A DNA stretch of 64,000 bases from an uncultured Pseudomonadota bacterium (GCA_903828595.1 CAIKMS010000019.1:27845-91844), one strand, 5' to 3'; positions 54,157-63,303 are shown, counted from the first letter of the stretch. The notes: generated from the letters alone by a model not told the origin. Made by a program: numbers and translations.

Positions 54157-55103
54157 TGCTGTCACGTACCGCCGATCATCTTTATTGGATGTCTCGACAT
54201 TCGGAACGGGCAGAAAGCCTTGCCCGACTTCTGGATATGCATTACCGCCACTCGCTACTGCCTCACGACACCGGCCACCTCGATCAGGATTGGCTGAGCA
54301 CCCTGAATGCCTTGGGCGTGATGGACGATTACCTGGCCCGCTATCAGCGCTTTGAGACCGGCACGGCTTTTCAATACCTGGCGACGGACCGCGACAATCC
54401 GGGAAGTATCGTGTCGTGCCTTTGGTCGGCGCGCGAAAATGCCCGCGCGGTGCGTGGTGCGATGACCGCCGAGATGTGGGAAACCATCAACACGACCTGG
54501 CTGGATCTAAAAGGCCGGGTAGCCAATCCAGACGATGCCACGGGTGCTGATTTTCTGGACTGGGTGCGCTACCGCACCCACCTGTGGCGCGGTGTCACCC
54601 TGGGCACCATGCTGCGCGATGAGGCCTTTCGCTTTACCCGCCTAGGTACTTTTATTGAAACCGCCGACGCGACGGCCCGCATGATACTCGGCCGAGCAGG
54701 CTGCGCCCTGTCGGTTGCATCCACCGGTAGCATGGCCGCGGATGCTTATGCATGGACATTGCTATTACGTTCGATAGCCGCCTTCGAGGTCTACCGCAAG
54801 GTGTATAGGGATACCGTCACGGCAGCCAAGGTGACTGAGTTACTCGTGCTACGCCGCGATGTACCCCGCTCGCTGCATCGATGCATGGAAGAAATCGACG
54901 AGGCACTGCAGGACGTTGCCAACACGCGGTCTCATGAGACGCAGCGCCGCGCCGGCGAAATGCGCGCGCAGCTGCGCTTTGGGCGACTAGACCAACTCTT
55001 AGAAACCGGCATCGATCAGTACGCTCGCTCGTTTATTTCGCGCATCGGCGATCTGGGCGAGCGAATCAGCGCTGACTTTCTGGTTCCTGGATCCGGTGAA
55101 TAA
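54156..55103 (+). CDS. Alpha-E domain protein
   Basis: This 315-residue, mostly helical alpha-E domain protein begins MLSRTADHLYWMSRHSERAE, the family signature. IVSCLWSARENARAVRGAMT and a C-terminal helical region follow. Alpha-E proteins occur almost only next to the circularly permuted ATP-grasp and transglutaminase-like genes, as here. The biochemical role is unknown. Its ATG overlaps the upstream stop by one base (TAATG), which argues for coupled, stoichiometric production. An upstream reading frame to 54138 is less likely. Confidence 0.93.
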   Translation: MLSRTADHLYWMSRHSERAESLARLLDMHYRHSLLPHDTGHLDQDWLSTLNALGVMDDYLARYQRFETGTAFQYLATDRDNPGSIVSCLWSARENARAVRGAMTAEMWETINTTWLDLKGRVANPDDATGADFLDWVRYRTHLWRGVTLGTMLRDEAFRFTRLGTFIETADATARMILGRAGCALSVASTGSMAADAYAWTLLLRSIAAFEVYRKVYRDTVTAAKVTELLVLRRDVPRSLHRCMEEIDEALQDVANTRSHETQRRAGEMRAQLRFGRLDQLLETGIDQYARSFISRIGDLGERISADFLVPGSGE

Positions 55104-55113
55104 GGCACAGCCT

Positions 55114-56046
55114 ATGCAGCTTCATATTCGTCACGAAACCACCTACCGCTACGCGGCGCCCATTCGTCACTCCACTCAGAGCCTGCGATTAACGCCACGC
55201 CTGGATGCCGGTCAACGCCTCTTGCAATGGACGATTACAGCACCCGGTCGACGAGCTGAGCAGCGAGATGCTCATGACAATGTGTTTCATCTGCTCACCA
55301 ATACCGATTCGTTAACGACACTCACCGTTACCGCGCAGGGCATCGTAGAAACCGACGGGCGTTTAGCAGCCTGCGTACCGAGCCGCGGCTGCCTAGCACC
55401 CATGGTCTATCGGACTCCCACCGAACTCACCTTGGCTAACGAGTCAATTATTCAGATCGCCCAGCAAACCCTCAACCAGCCCGGACGGCTACAAGATCGC
55501 CTGGAGCGGCTATCGGCAGAAATTTTCGCTCGCATCCGTTATAAGCAAGGCGTCACTGAGGTTCACGAGGATGCAGCGACCGTTTTGGCTCGCGGCGAAG
55601 GCGTCTGCCAGGACCAGACCCACGCGTTTTTAGCCTGCTGCCGAGCCGGCGGTGTGCCCGCGCGTTACGTGAGCGGCTACTTCTATGCAGGCAAGGCTTA
55701 TGATGTTGCCAGCCACGCCTGGGCTGAGGCCTGGCTGGGCGAGGAGATCGGCTGGATGAGCTTTGATTTAACTCATCAGTCGCAAGCCGATGAACGGCAC
55801 TGCCGATTAGCCGTCGGCCGCGATTATAAAGACGCTGCTCCGCTGCGTGGAATCCGTCAAGGCGGTGGGGACGAGTCGCTCAGTGTCATTGTGGTCGTTG
55901 CCGACTCGGCCGCGGCAGCCCAGCAGCAATACGACGAGCAACGCACTCGGGTACTGCAGAACCAGAAGCAGCCGGAGGCGGCAGACATTAAAAGGGTTGA
56001 ATCACTAGCCGCGGCGCGCCGCCAAGCCCTACAAGCCCAGCAGTAG
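55114..56046 (+). CDS. Transglutaminase-like cysteine peptidase-fold protein
   Basis: This 310-residue protein has a bacterial transglutaminase-like N-terminal beta domain (about 1-95, starting MQLHIRHETTYRYAAPIRHS) and a transglutaminase/protease core. The core keeps all three catalytic positions: Cys in GEGVCQDQTHAF, His in ASHAWAEAW and Asp in SFDLTHQ. It is third in the ATP-grasp/alpha-E operon, ten bases after the alpha-E stop, and probably acts as a peptidase or amide ligase in the same pathway. I prefer the ATG at 55114 (AAGG nine bases upstream) to the GTG at 55096. A Gln/Ala-rich tail ends the protein. Confidence 0.93.
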   Translation: MQLHIRHETTYRYAAPIRHSTQSLRLTPRLDAGQRLLQWTITAPGRRAEQRDAHDNVFHLLTNTDSLTTLTVTAQGIVETDGRLAACVPSRGCLAPMVYRTPTELTLANESIIQIAQQTLNQPGRLQDRLERLSAEIFARIRYKQGVTEVHEDAATVLARGEGVCQDQTHAFLACCRAGGVPARYVSGYFYAGKAYDVASHAWAEAWLGEEIGWMSFDLTHQSQADERHCRLAVGRDYKDAAPLRGIRQGGGDESLSVIVVVADSAAAAQQQYDEQRTRVLQNQKQPEAADIKRVESLAAARRQALQAQQ

Positions 56047-56108
56047 CCTAAAATCGGACCCAAAGTCGAAGCCAGAGCGAGGAATCCTTAATAGAGTATG
56101 GGCGCGCT

Positions 56109-57050
56109 ATGACTCTTTTTAGTTCCATGCCAACTAGCCAAGCCGAGCAGGAGAAACTGGCTCGAGCTGCCGTCGGTGTGCAGATGCTGGCGATGGTCTG
56201 GGCGTTAGCGTCTGCCTTAACCAGTAATTCGCTGACGCTAGCCGCCGATGCGTTAGGCGGTTCACTGGAAGTTGCCAGTTGTATTCTGGCCTATATTTCG
56301 CTGCGACTGCAGCGCGGCTCGTACCGCTTCCTGCTCGATTACGGAATCGGCAAGCTGGAGACTCTGGCCTCGCTTTTCATCGGGTTTTTTACCGGTCTGG
56401 GCGCGCTGTTCGTGCTCTACGAGGCTATTCGCTCAACACTGGCCCCCAGCCCAGTCACCGGTCGCGGTATCTGGATAGGCCTCATTGGTTGCTTAGTGAT
56501 CGCCAGCCTGTGCGCGCGCTTATGGTGGCAGCTTAAAGAGCATGCTAAACGTCACCCATCGCCGATCACCACCACGCAGATGCGCATTCAGGCGATCGGC
56601 TTTTGGTCAGCGGTTGGCGTGAGCTTGCCGCTAGCCTGTAGCTTGATCGCGCACGGATCCTGGGTGCGCTATTTAGATATCGCGGTATCGATTGCCATAG
56701 GCACGTTCACCGCTCGCATGGGTTGGCAGATGATTCGGCATGCCCTGCCCGACGTCTTAGATCAGTCACTGAGCGAGCCTTTGCAGACGGTGATTAATCA
56801 ACACCTGGTGGCGCATTTTGATCACTACGAGATGTTTGAAAAGGTTCGCTCGCGTACCTCCGGCAGTGACATCTTCATCGAGATCTTTTTATCTTTCGAT
56901 CCCAGCACCTCGATAGGAACCATTCAGTCCGTCACGGACAGCATCAAAAACAGCATAGGGCAGCAGATTAGCGGCGCGCACGTGCTGGTCATCGCCTCGG
57001 CTATTCCAGAACCCACACCTAAAACAGCGCTTGCCGATCACTCTTCATAG
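56109..57050 (+). CDS. CDF (cation diffusion facilitator)-family protein with degenerate metal site
   Basis: A 313-residue membrane protein with about six hydrophobic segments and a C-terminal cytoplasmic domain (about 210-300), as in FieF/ZitB-type cation efflux proteins. Landmarks are SNSLTLAADALGGSLEVAS (TM2) and DYGIGKLETLASLFIGFF (TM3). The usual metal-site residues look degraded: TM2 DxxxD reads DALGG, the YGHGK histidine is Ile, and TM5 has no HxxxD (QAIGFWSAVGVSL instead). Zinc or iron export by the standard mechanism is doubtful. It ends 13 bp inside the convergent amtB gene and follows the transglutaminase-like gene by 62 bp. Confidence 0.83.
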   Translation: MTLFSSMPTSQAEQEKLARAAVGVQMLAMVWALASALTSNSLTLAADALGGSLEVASCILAYISLRLQRGSYRFLLDYGIGKLETLASLFIGFFTGLGALFVLYEAIRSTLAPSPVTGRGIWIGLIGCLVIASLCARLWWQLKEHAKRHPSPITTTQMRIQAIGFWSAVGVSLPLACSLIAHGSWVRYLDIAVSIAIGTFTARMGWQMIRHALPDVLDQSLSEPLQTVINQHLVAHFDHYEMFEKVRSRTSGSDIFIEIFLSFDPSTSIGTIQSVTDSIKNSIGQQISGAHVLVIASAIPEPTPKTALADHSS

Positions 57051-58396
57051 CCGCTCTCACCAAACTCAGCGATATCCAGACCCGCCATTTCCTCCAGCGT
57101 GTCGACGCGAAGCCCGATAAGGTAATCGATAAGTTTTAGCAGCAAGAAGCTAGCCAATCCTGTCCAGGCAATTACGCTTAGTACGCCGAGTAACTGAATC
57201 ATCAATTGCTCGGCTAAGGTGTGCTGCAGTGGCAAGCCCGTGCCACCCCAACTCTGGCTTACCCCGATCCCGGTCAACAACGCGCCGACCACACCGGCAA
57301 CCCCGTGCACGGGAGAAACGTCCAACGCATCATCCACCACAGAAAAATGCCGTATCGCCCGTAGTGCCGCAAAAGACACCAGGCTGCCGGTAGCGCCCAT
57401 CACAAGCCCCGTTGTTAGCGATACGTATCCACAGGCAGGCGTGATAGCCACGAGCCCGGCAATCGCGCCGGTTAATAAGCCAGTGACCGACGGCTTTCTA
57501 AAGCGCACGCACTCAGCAGCCATCCAAGCCAGAGCTCCGGAGCAACCCGCCACGTGGGTAATTAAGATAGCCATCGCGGCGTCGTCATTAGCCGCCAGCG
57601 CAGAACCGCCGTTAAAGCCAAACCAACCCACCCACAACAAACCCCCACCGATCGCCACCAAGGGCACCGAGTGAGCAGGCGTCACAGCCTGGCGTTGGTA
57701 GCGATTACCGATGACCCAAGCCGCGACCAGTGCCGAGACGCCTGAGGTCACATGGACAACTAAGCCGCCCGCAAAATCCAACGCGCCGCGATGCGCAAGC
57801 CAACCCTCACCCCAAACCCAATGGGCTACTGGCGCATAGACAACGACACACCACAGTGCCGTGTAGAGAAGAACGGCCGAAAAGCGCATACGCTCGGCAA
57901 AGCCACCTAACGCCAGGGCGGGAGCGATCACTGCAAAGGTAGTTTGAAACATCACAAAGGCCGCCAACGGTACATGCCCATGCACTACCCCCCGTAAGGG
58001 AGCTTTAAGGCTGTCGCTGCTGATTGCGCAGATCCACTCGTTGCAATCCGCATCAGCGCCGAAGGCCAGCCCAAAGCCGATGAACAACCAAACAATGGAA
58101 GCAACACTGGCAACAGCAAAACATTGGGCCATGACGGATAACACGTTCTTTCGCCGAACCAAGCCACCGTAGAACAGCGCAAGGCCCGGCAAGCACATCA
58201 AAAGCACGAGTGCGCAGCTGATCAACAACCAGGCCGTATCACCACGATCCACACCTGAGTCGGCGTTAGCCGCCACCGATAAAAAGCCGCCACTTAAAAA
58301 AAGCACCCATCTCGCTAAGCAGGAGCTTAGTCGCCCTGTTGTTAATGTGTTCAACGACTCCGCCTTGTTACATCTAGCTATTCTTGGTAACCGCAC
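57038..58396 (-). CDS. amtB: Ammonium transporter AmtB
   Basis: Inner-membrane ammonium channel of the Amt/Rh family with about eleven membrane segments in 452 residues. A signal-like N-terminus precedes the conserved PGLALFYGGLVRRKNVLSVM. FVMFQTTFAVIAPALALGGF, DFAGGLVVHVTSGVSALVAA and DVSPVHGVAGVVGALLTGIG carry the conserved pore histidines. It overlaps the convergent CDF gene by 13 bp at the 3' end. No glnK gene is adjacent, unlike the common glnK-amtB arrangement. The start is uncertain: a GTG at 58396 opens the frame, and later TTG/GTG codons before the hydrophobic signal are possible. Confidence 0.95.
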   Translation of the reverse strand: MRLPRIARCNKAESLNTLTTGRLSSCLARWVLFLSGGFLSVAANADSGVDRGDTAWLLISCALVLLMCLPGLALFYGGLVRRKNVLSVMAQCFAVASVASIVWLFIGFGLAFGADADCNEWICAISSDSLKAPLRGVVHGHVPLAAFVMFQTTFAVIAPALALGGFAERMRFSAVLLYTALWCVVVYAPVAHWVWGEGWLAHRGALDFAGGLVVHVTSGVSALVAAWVIGNRYQRQAVTPAHSVPLVAIGGGLLWVGWFGFNGGSALAANDDAAMAILITHVAGCSGALAWMAAECVRFRKPSVTGLLTGAIAGLVAITPACGYVSLTTGLVMGATGSLVSFAALRAIRHFSVVDDALDVSPVHGVAGVVGALLTGIGVSQSWGGTGLPLQHTLAEQLMIQLLGVLSVIAWTGLASFLLLKLIDYLIGLRVDTLEEMAGLDIAEFGESGYEE

Positions 58397-58884
58397 AGAC
58401 TGCTCGCCGCGCTTCGATTTTAATCGAGTAGCTTACACCGGCGCCAAAAAGACGTAATCGCACCCAGCGGGATCCAGCCTCATTGGCTGGCCGGTAATAA
58501 GAGCGAATGCACTTTAGCAAGTGCCGTGAGTTTCGCGTAACGGCAGGAGTCTGGAATCTTCTAAAGCGGCGGTTTTGTGGCCTATTCCCGGCAGATACTC
58601 ACGGTGCGAGGCGGATGAGACAAAAGCATCGACGCATTTGTGCCGAGCGAGCATCGCCATGTCCCACGACTCAGGGTGGGGACCCAACTCGAAGGCGCTC
58701 CACGACCGAGGAACAGAAGATGGCCTCGCGTCTGCCAACGCTAAGCAAGCGTTGGCTACACGTAGCGATGAAACGCCTGGATGAGATTGATGTCTTCGGT
58801 CCGCGCAAGCTCGGGCGCAGCGCAATAATCAGCGACCGGCCAAAACCGCAGCGAATTCAGTCAAAAATTTTTTCATCGTGAAAA
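58397..58884. other. Gap between amtB and tRNA-Thr without a supported gene
   Basis: About 490 bp with no reading frame that looks coding. It holds short inverted repeats: CCAGCC/GGCTGG at 58474-58490, and CCAACGC/GCGTTGG at 58735-58755 with a seven-base loop. I looked for RNase P, SRP RNA, 6S and tmRNA signatures and saw none. It probably contains the amtB promoter at its left side. Confidence 0.4.
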
Positions 58885-58960
58885 TGGTGCCGGCGACAGG
58901 AATCGAACCCGTGACCTTCTGATTACAAATCAGTTGCTCTACCAACTGAGCTACGCCGGC
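58885..58960 (-). tRNA. tRNA-Thr, anticodon UGU
   Basis: A 76-base cloverleaf with encoded CCA end. The acceptor GCCGGCG pairs with CGCCGGC, the anticodon loop is TTTGTAA giving anticodon UGU (threonine, ACA), and the T arm contains GGTTCGATTCC. It lies 49 bp downstream of the SPOR-domain gene on the same strand. Confidence 0.97.
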
Positions 58961-59009
58961 GTTAAGCCGCCTTATTCTAACCTGCCTGAGTGCGCGTTCG
59001 CCGTTTAAG

Positions 59010-59792
59010 TTAGGCCGCTTTGGGTAAAGCGGTGGGCAGCGGCGGCGCGCCCGGCACCGGCGAGACCGCGGGCCCTGAGGATGGCTTCGCCGGCGCGACA
59101 GTCTTCGAATCAGGCAGAGCCGGTGTACTGGCTGGGGCGCTGGGTGCCGACTCGGGCGTGGTGCACGGCTGTAACTGCAGTGGGCTGGCGGCCTGGCCGG
59201 TGGCTTGAATAGCAGCCACGTCCACGGGCCGGTCACCGGCCGCTAGTTCCACATCTAACCACCACACCGTAGCGCTCTTAGACTCCTCAACGGCTAGCGC
59301 CTTAACGGCGTAGTTTTTAAGCTTTTGGATTCGACTCGCGGCATCCTCCGGCGTCGGATACACGCCGAAGCTTAACGTGACCGTGGTCGGTGACTCCATA
59401 AGCTGCGCTCCAGTAACACCGGCACGAGTCAGCTGCGCTAGGCGGTTTTGCGCCACTGTCGCATTGGCCTGGGTCTCGCTGACGCGATAGACAATGGGTG
59501 AAGGCTGCTCGGCCTGTCGTCTTTGAGGGTTCAACGACTGGGTGCGCAACAACTGCTCGGCGTGATCAACAGCTGCTGCCTGCAAAAAAGGCCCCACCGT
59601 CACACACCGCTTTCCTGTCAGCGGTGCCGCCCCGGCCTGCGTGGGGCTAGAGCTCTCCACGGCCAGATGCAGCATCGGAATCACCGGCCCTAAATTCGGC
59701 ACAACGCGCTCGCGGCCTGGCTCACCGACCATCAGTGCCCACCCAAAAAACACCACGTTGGCAAATAAGAACAGATAAAACAGCGCTTTCAT
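59010..59792 (-). CDS. SPOR-domain membrane protein
   Basis: A 260-residue protein with an N-terminal membrane anchor (about 3-22, hydrophobic LFYLFLFANVVFFGWALM). Cys63 and Val-rich strands begin a SPOR-like domain (about 58-130), and a Pro/Ala/Ser-rich tail follows (about 210-260). SPOR domains bind denuded peptidoglycan, often at division sites; here the sequence match is modest. Its start overlaps the coaX stop by four bases, and in several gammaproteobacteria a SPOR-type gene follows birA-coaX, which supports the call. Confidence 0.75.
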   Translation of the reverse strand: MKALFYLFLFANVVFFGWALMVGEPGRERVVPNLGPVIPMLHLAVESSSPTQAGAAPLTGKRCVTVGPFLQAAAVDHAEQLLRTQSLNPQRRQAEQPSPIVYRVSETQANATVAQNRLAQLTRAGVTGAQLMESPTTVTLSFGVYPTPEDAASRIQKLKNYAVKALAVEESKSATVWWLDVELAAGDRPVDVAAIQATGQAASPLQLQPCTTPESAPSAPASTPALPDSKTVAPAKPSSGPAVSPVPGAPPLPTALPKAA

Positions 59793-60568
59793 GACAGCAC
59801 CTTCTCGGCTGCAACTACCGCCAGACCGGCCAGCACTAAGTCCGGCACGATAAGCGCCTTCGTGTGCAGCCGTGGTAACAAACGAGCGGCATCGCCACCC
59901 GTCACCAGCACGCGCGGATGAGGATCACTCAACGTACTTAACTCAAAAACCGCGCGATCGGCCAGTGCCGCCAGCGATAGCGCGATCCCCTCTTCAATCG
60001 CACCGGCCGTGTTCACGCCGAACAATCCCTCCACTCGGGCGGGTTCAGCCTCCGCGGCAGCGGCCACATTACCGGTACGTCCGTAGAGCGCTTCTTGCAT
60101 CAGCTGCATACCCGGCAGAATAAACCCGCCCAGGTGTTGGCCATCGCCAGTCAGCGCATCAATGGTGACGGCGGTTCCGGCATTGATGATACAACCCGCC
60201 TTAGGCTGCATTGCCCAGGCACCGATCAACCCCAGCCAGCGATCCACACCCAGCATACCCGGCTTCACGTAGCCATTTTTAATGCCCGCCGCCGACTCGG
60301 CTGAACTGACAAACTCCGGCCACAGGCCAAAATGAGCTTTAGACCAGCCACCCAGCAGCCGCGCAAAGGTACCTCCGGCCACGTTAGAGACTAAGATTCG
60401 GTCAGGACTCAGTCCCTCGGCCTGCAAGGTGGATTGCCACTCTTCCAGTTCATCGGCCCACGCGGAAGGTGCACCGTGGTGCAAGACAGCGCGAGCCGGA
60501 CTCAAAATAGCCCCGTCCAAGCAGGACCATTTCAACCGCGTATTGCCTACGTCCAACAATAAGATCAT
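59789..60568 (-). CDS. coaX: Type III pantothenate kinase
   Basis: Phosphorylates pantothenate, the first step of coenzyme A synthesis. The 259-residue CoaX has the N-terminal phosphate-binding DVGNTRLKW (about 6-14), GVDRWLGLIGA (about 108-118) and the motif INAGTAVTIDALTGDGQHLG (about 128-147), with GGFILPGMQLM after it. ATGA-type overlaps of four bases couple it to birA upstream and the SPOR gene downstream. Confidence 0.96.
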   Translation of the reverse strand: MILLLDVGNTRLKWSCLDGAILSPARAVLHHGAPSAWADELEEWQSTLQAEGLSPDRILVSNVAGGTFARLLGGWSKAHFGLWPEFVSSAESAAGIKNGYVKPGMLGVDRWLGLIGAWAMQPKAGCIINAGTAVTIDALTGDGQHLGGFILPGMQLMQEALYGRTGNVAAAAEAEPARVEGLFGVNTAGAIEEGIALSLAALADRAVFELSTLSDPHPRVLVTGGDAARLLPRLHTKALIVPDLVLAGLAVVAAEKVLS

Positions 60569-61557
60569 GCCGCCTGCCTCACGCTGACATCACCGACCGC
60601 CACACGCTCGACCACCCCGTCAATCTTTACCAGCAACGCGCCGTCAGCATCGACTCCGCAAGCTAAGCCTTCGCTCGAGTGGTCATCACGGATCACCCGC
60701 ACCGGTTTACCGGCCAAGGCATCAGCGCCACTCCACTCACTTAAAAAGGCCGCGATACCATGGGCTTTAAATGTCTCGATCGCTTGGTTGATCTCACTGA
60801 TAAGAGCAGCAGCCAGACGCGCGCGCAGCTGGGCAGGCTGATTGCCTAAGGCCGTGACAACGTCAGTGACCGGCCGGGCACCACCGGTGCTGTCCTCTAT
60901 AGCCTCATGACCTAAGTTAACGTTGATACCCACGCCGACTACCAAACCTAACTGGCCATCGGTGAGCGTGCGCAGCTCGCACAAAATCCCACCTAACTTG
61001 CGCCCGCGATACTCAATGTCATTAGGCCATTTTAATAAAAGATCGGCGCAGCCTAACCCGCGCAACGCGCGCCACGCCGCCACGCCCACTGCCAGAGTCA
61101 TCGAGCCTAAATCACGACGATAAGGTGCGACGACCGTGCTCACCGACAGGAGTAGGCTCGAGCCTAAAGGCGCCACCCAGTGCCGGCCGCGGCGACCGCG
61201 CCCGGCACTTTGGTATTCGGCCATGGCGACGTCCATTTCCTGCAGCGCCGGCCATGGGCCGTTCAATAGCCAGGAGTTAGTGGACTCGGTTACCGGCAGC
61301 ACCGACACCCGACGCACCCTCAGGGGCAACGTTGGTGCCAACCCCGCGCGAATAGATGCTTCATGCAGCAGCTCGACCGGTCGCGACCAGACCCACGAAT
61401 CCTCACCCAGCGGCTTAAGCGAAACACCAAAAGACTGCAGATCAGCCACTAAATGCGCCACCGTAGTCTCATCCACACCGACCACCGCACTCAAATCCGC
61501 GCGCGTCCAAGGCAAAGCATTGGACAAGGCATCCAGCAAGGCGCGGTAGTGCGGCAT
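60565..61557 (-). CDS. birA: Biotin-protein ligase and biotin operon repressor BirA
   Basis: BirA attaches biotin to carboxylase carrier proteins and in many gammaproteobacteria represses biotin genes. The 330-residue product has an N-terminal winged-helix DNA-binding domain (about 1-65) and a catalytic domain with ESTNSW, the GRGRRGRHW biotinyl-AMP loop (about 122-130), LLKWPNDIEYRGRKLGGILC and GVGINVNL. A C-terminal SH3-like domain follows. The start is the ATG at 61557, which overlaps the plsY stop by one base (TGATG); the open frame upstream lies in plsY. It is coupled to coaX downstream. Confidence 0.96.
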   Translation of the reverse strand: MPHYRALLDALSNALPWTRADLSAVVGVDETTVAHLVADLQSFGVSLKPLGEDSWVWSRPVELLHEASIRAGLAPTLPLRVRRVSVLPVTESTNSWLLNGPWPALQEMDVAMAEYQSAGRGRRGRHWVAPLGSSLLLSVSTVVAPYRRDLGSMTLAVGVAAWRALRGLGCADLLLKWPNDIEYRGRKLGGILCELRTLTDGQLGLVVGVGINVNLGHEAIEDSTGGARPVTDVVTALGNQPAQLRARLAAALISEINQAIETFKAHGIAAFLSEWSGADALAGKPVRVIRDDHSSEGLACGVDADGALLVKIDGVVERVAVGDVSVRQAA

Positions 61558-62210
61558 CACGAACGCGGGGTGCGCACAAATCGGGTGCGGCTTTCTTGGC
61601 CTGAGCGCAAGCGACCAATATTGGTTCTGTGGGTATACAGCGTCAGCAGCATCGCCCATAACCCAAAGGCCAGCAGCGGCTGCACCGTGTCCATACGAGG
61701 GTAGTCCCAACCGATCAGCCGACAACCGATAATCCACACACTAAAACTGGCGACCGCGAGCATCGTAGCCAGACTCACGTAACCCGTGGCGGCCACCACC
61801 AAAACCCAGACAGCAACCACCGGTAAAACCAGGCCCGCTTGCAGTCCAGCCAGCACCCCCAACAAGGTAGCCGCGCCCTTGCCACCCCTAAACCCGTACC
61901 ACAAAGGATAGACATGGCCGAGCACTGCCGCACAAGCGCAAAGCACGGCCAGCGTCATGCGATCATCGAAGGCGATAAGGCCTAAAGCTAAAGGTGGGAG
62001 CCAGGCAGCCGCGAAATAGCCCTTACCCATATCAATGAGGAGCACCGCGATCGCGAACACGGGGCCTTTGGTACGCAGCGCGTTGGTTGCACCGGCGTTG
62101 CCGCTGCCAGCCTGGCGAATATCAAAACCCAGCAATTGTCCCAAGATCAGGGCACCGGCCACTGAGCCAAGCAGGTAAGACAGCAGCGTTTTTAGCGCAA
62201 GTTCCAGCAT
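61557..62210 (-). CDS. plsY: Acyl-phosphate:glycerol-3-phosphate acyltransferase PlsY
   Basis: Integral membrane enzyme that makes lysophosphatidic acid from acyl-phosphate and glycerol 3-phosphate. The 217-residue product has about five to seven membrane segments and the PlsY motifs SGNAGATNALR (about 36-46), a GKG-type segment after ILLIDMGKGY, and HVYPLWYGFRGGKGAATLLG. The C-terminal HRTNIGRLRSGQESR is typical. The stop overlaps the birA start by one base. Confidence 0.95.
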   Translation of the reverse strand: MLELALKTLLSYLLGSVAGALILGQLLGFDIRQAGSGNAGATNALRTKGPVFAIAVLLIDMGKGYFAAAWLPPLALGLIAFDDRMTLAVLCACAAVLGHVYPLWYGFRGGKGAATLLGVLAGLQAGLVLPVVAVWVLVVAATGYVSLATMLAVASFSVWIIGCRLIGWDYPRMDTVQPLLAFGLWAMLLTLYTHRTNIGRLRSGQESRTRFVRTPRS

Positions 62211-62277
62211 GAATCACTCAACATAAGAGCTAATGGCTGCGCGAGTCTATCATTGCCACCACGACCGTCAGCCGCTT

Positions 62278-63303
62278 CTAACCGTCGCGGCGATCCAGCC
62301 AATGACCAGCGTGGCGTCGGATAAAGGCCGCCATCCAGTTCACCTGCTCCGGCGAATGATTCAAAGCAGGCACTAACGTGAATGACTCACCACCTGCCTC
62401 TAGATACAGCTCTTTAGATACGGTACCGATCTCTTCGATGGTCTCCAAACAATCCACGGCGAACGCTGGGGTCAGCACCGTCACATGCGTGATCCCGCGC
62501 TTAAGCAAATCCGCTAAATGGTCATCCGTGTAAGGCTTCAGCCACTCGGTAGGGCCAAATCGCGATTGAAAGGAGATCGAGTAATCTCCTTCACTCAACC
62601 CTAAACGCTCACACAACAGCTGCGTGGTGCGTTGCGCCTGCTGCTGATACGGATCGCCTTTGGTCACGTATTTCAACGGGATGCCGTGGTAGGAGCACAA
62701 CAGATGCGTAGGACCTGTTTGCGCAAACGAGCGGCGCACCGAATCGGCTAACGCGTCAATGAATCCCGGGTCATCGTGATAGTCAGCCGCAAAGTGCACG
62801 CTGGGCACTACCCGGTAGCGGGATAACTCGCGCATCACCTGATCAAAGACAGCGCCCGAGGTGCTGCCCGAGTACTGGGGATACAGCGGCAGAACAATCA
62901 GTTTCTCAACGCCGGCTCCCAGTAACTTCGCGACCGCCGTCGTTATGGACGGGTCGCTGTAACTCATGGCCAGCTCAACGCGTATGTCGTCAGACGCTAA
63001 CGCTTGTGCCAGTCCCGAAGTAAGCTGCTCGGAGTACACCAACAAGGGTGAGCCTGAGGCAGACCAAATGGACTGATAAAGTTTGGCGGTTTTATGCGGC
63101 CTGAAGGTCAGGATCGGCCCCAACAACAGCGGGTACCAGTAGTAAGGACACGCCTCTACCACCCGGCGGTCGGAGAGAAACGACCACAAATAACGACGGA
63201 TAGGCCAATAGGTTGGCGCACTGGGTGTGCCTAAGTTGACCAACAGCACGCCTACGCGAGCGCTGGGACTGGTCGCCGCCGGCTTGCCTAAAAACCACGC
63301 CAT
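62278..63303 (-). CDS. hemH: Ferrochelatase
   Basis: Inserts ferrous iron into protoporphyrin IX in the last step of haem synthesis. The 341-residue product contains GVLLVNLGTPSAPTYWPIRR (about 18-37), GSPLLVYS, the metal-site histidine in LLCSYHGIPLKYVTKGDPY (about 195-213) and FQSRFGPTEWLKPYTD with the later CLETIEE motif. I chose the ATG at 63303 because GAGG precedes it by eight bases; the open frame further upstream is not family-like. It is 67 bp upstream of plsY and downstream of the rRNA operon terminator. Confidence 0.95.
   Translation of the reverse strand: MAWFLGKPAATSPSARVGVLLVNLGTPSAPTYWPIRRYLWSFLSDRRVVEACPYYWYPLLLGPILTFRPHKTAKLYQSIWSASGSPLLVYSEQLTSGLAQALASDDIRVELAMSYSDPSITTAVAKLLGAGVEKLIVLPLYPQYSGSTSGAVFDQVMRELSRYRVVPSVHFAADYHDDPGFIDALADSVRRSFAQTGPTHLLCSYHGIPLKYVTKGDPYQQQAQRTTQLLCERLGLSEGDYSISFQSRFGPTEWLKPYTDDHLADLLKRGITHVTVLTPAFAVDCLETIEEIGTVSKELYLEAGGESFTLVPALNHSPEQVNWMAAFIRRHAGHWLDRRDG

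Noticed and set aside
58507..58881. 124-codon plus-strand frame in the amtB-tRNA gap
   Set aside because: Cys/Arg-rich, no ribosome-binding site, no similarity to a known fold; other frames there are equally open.
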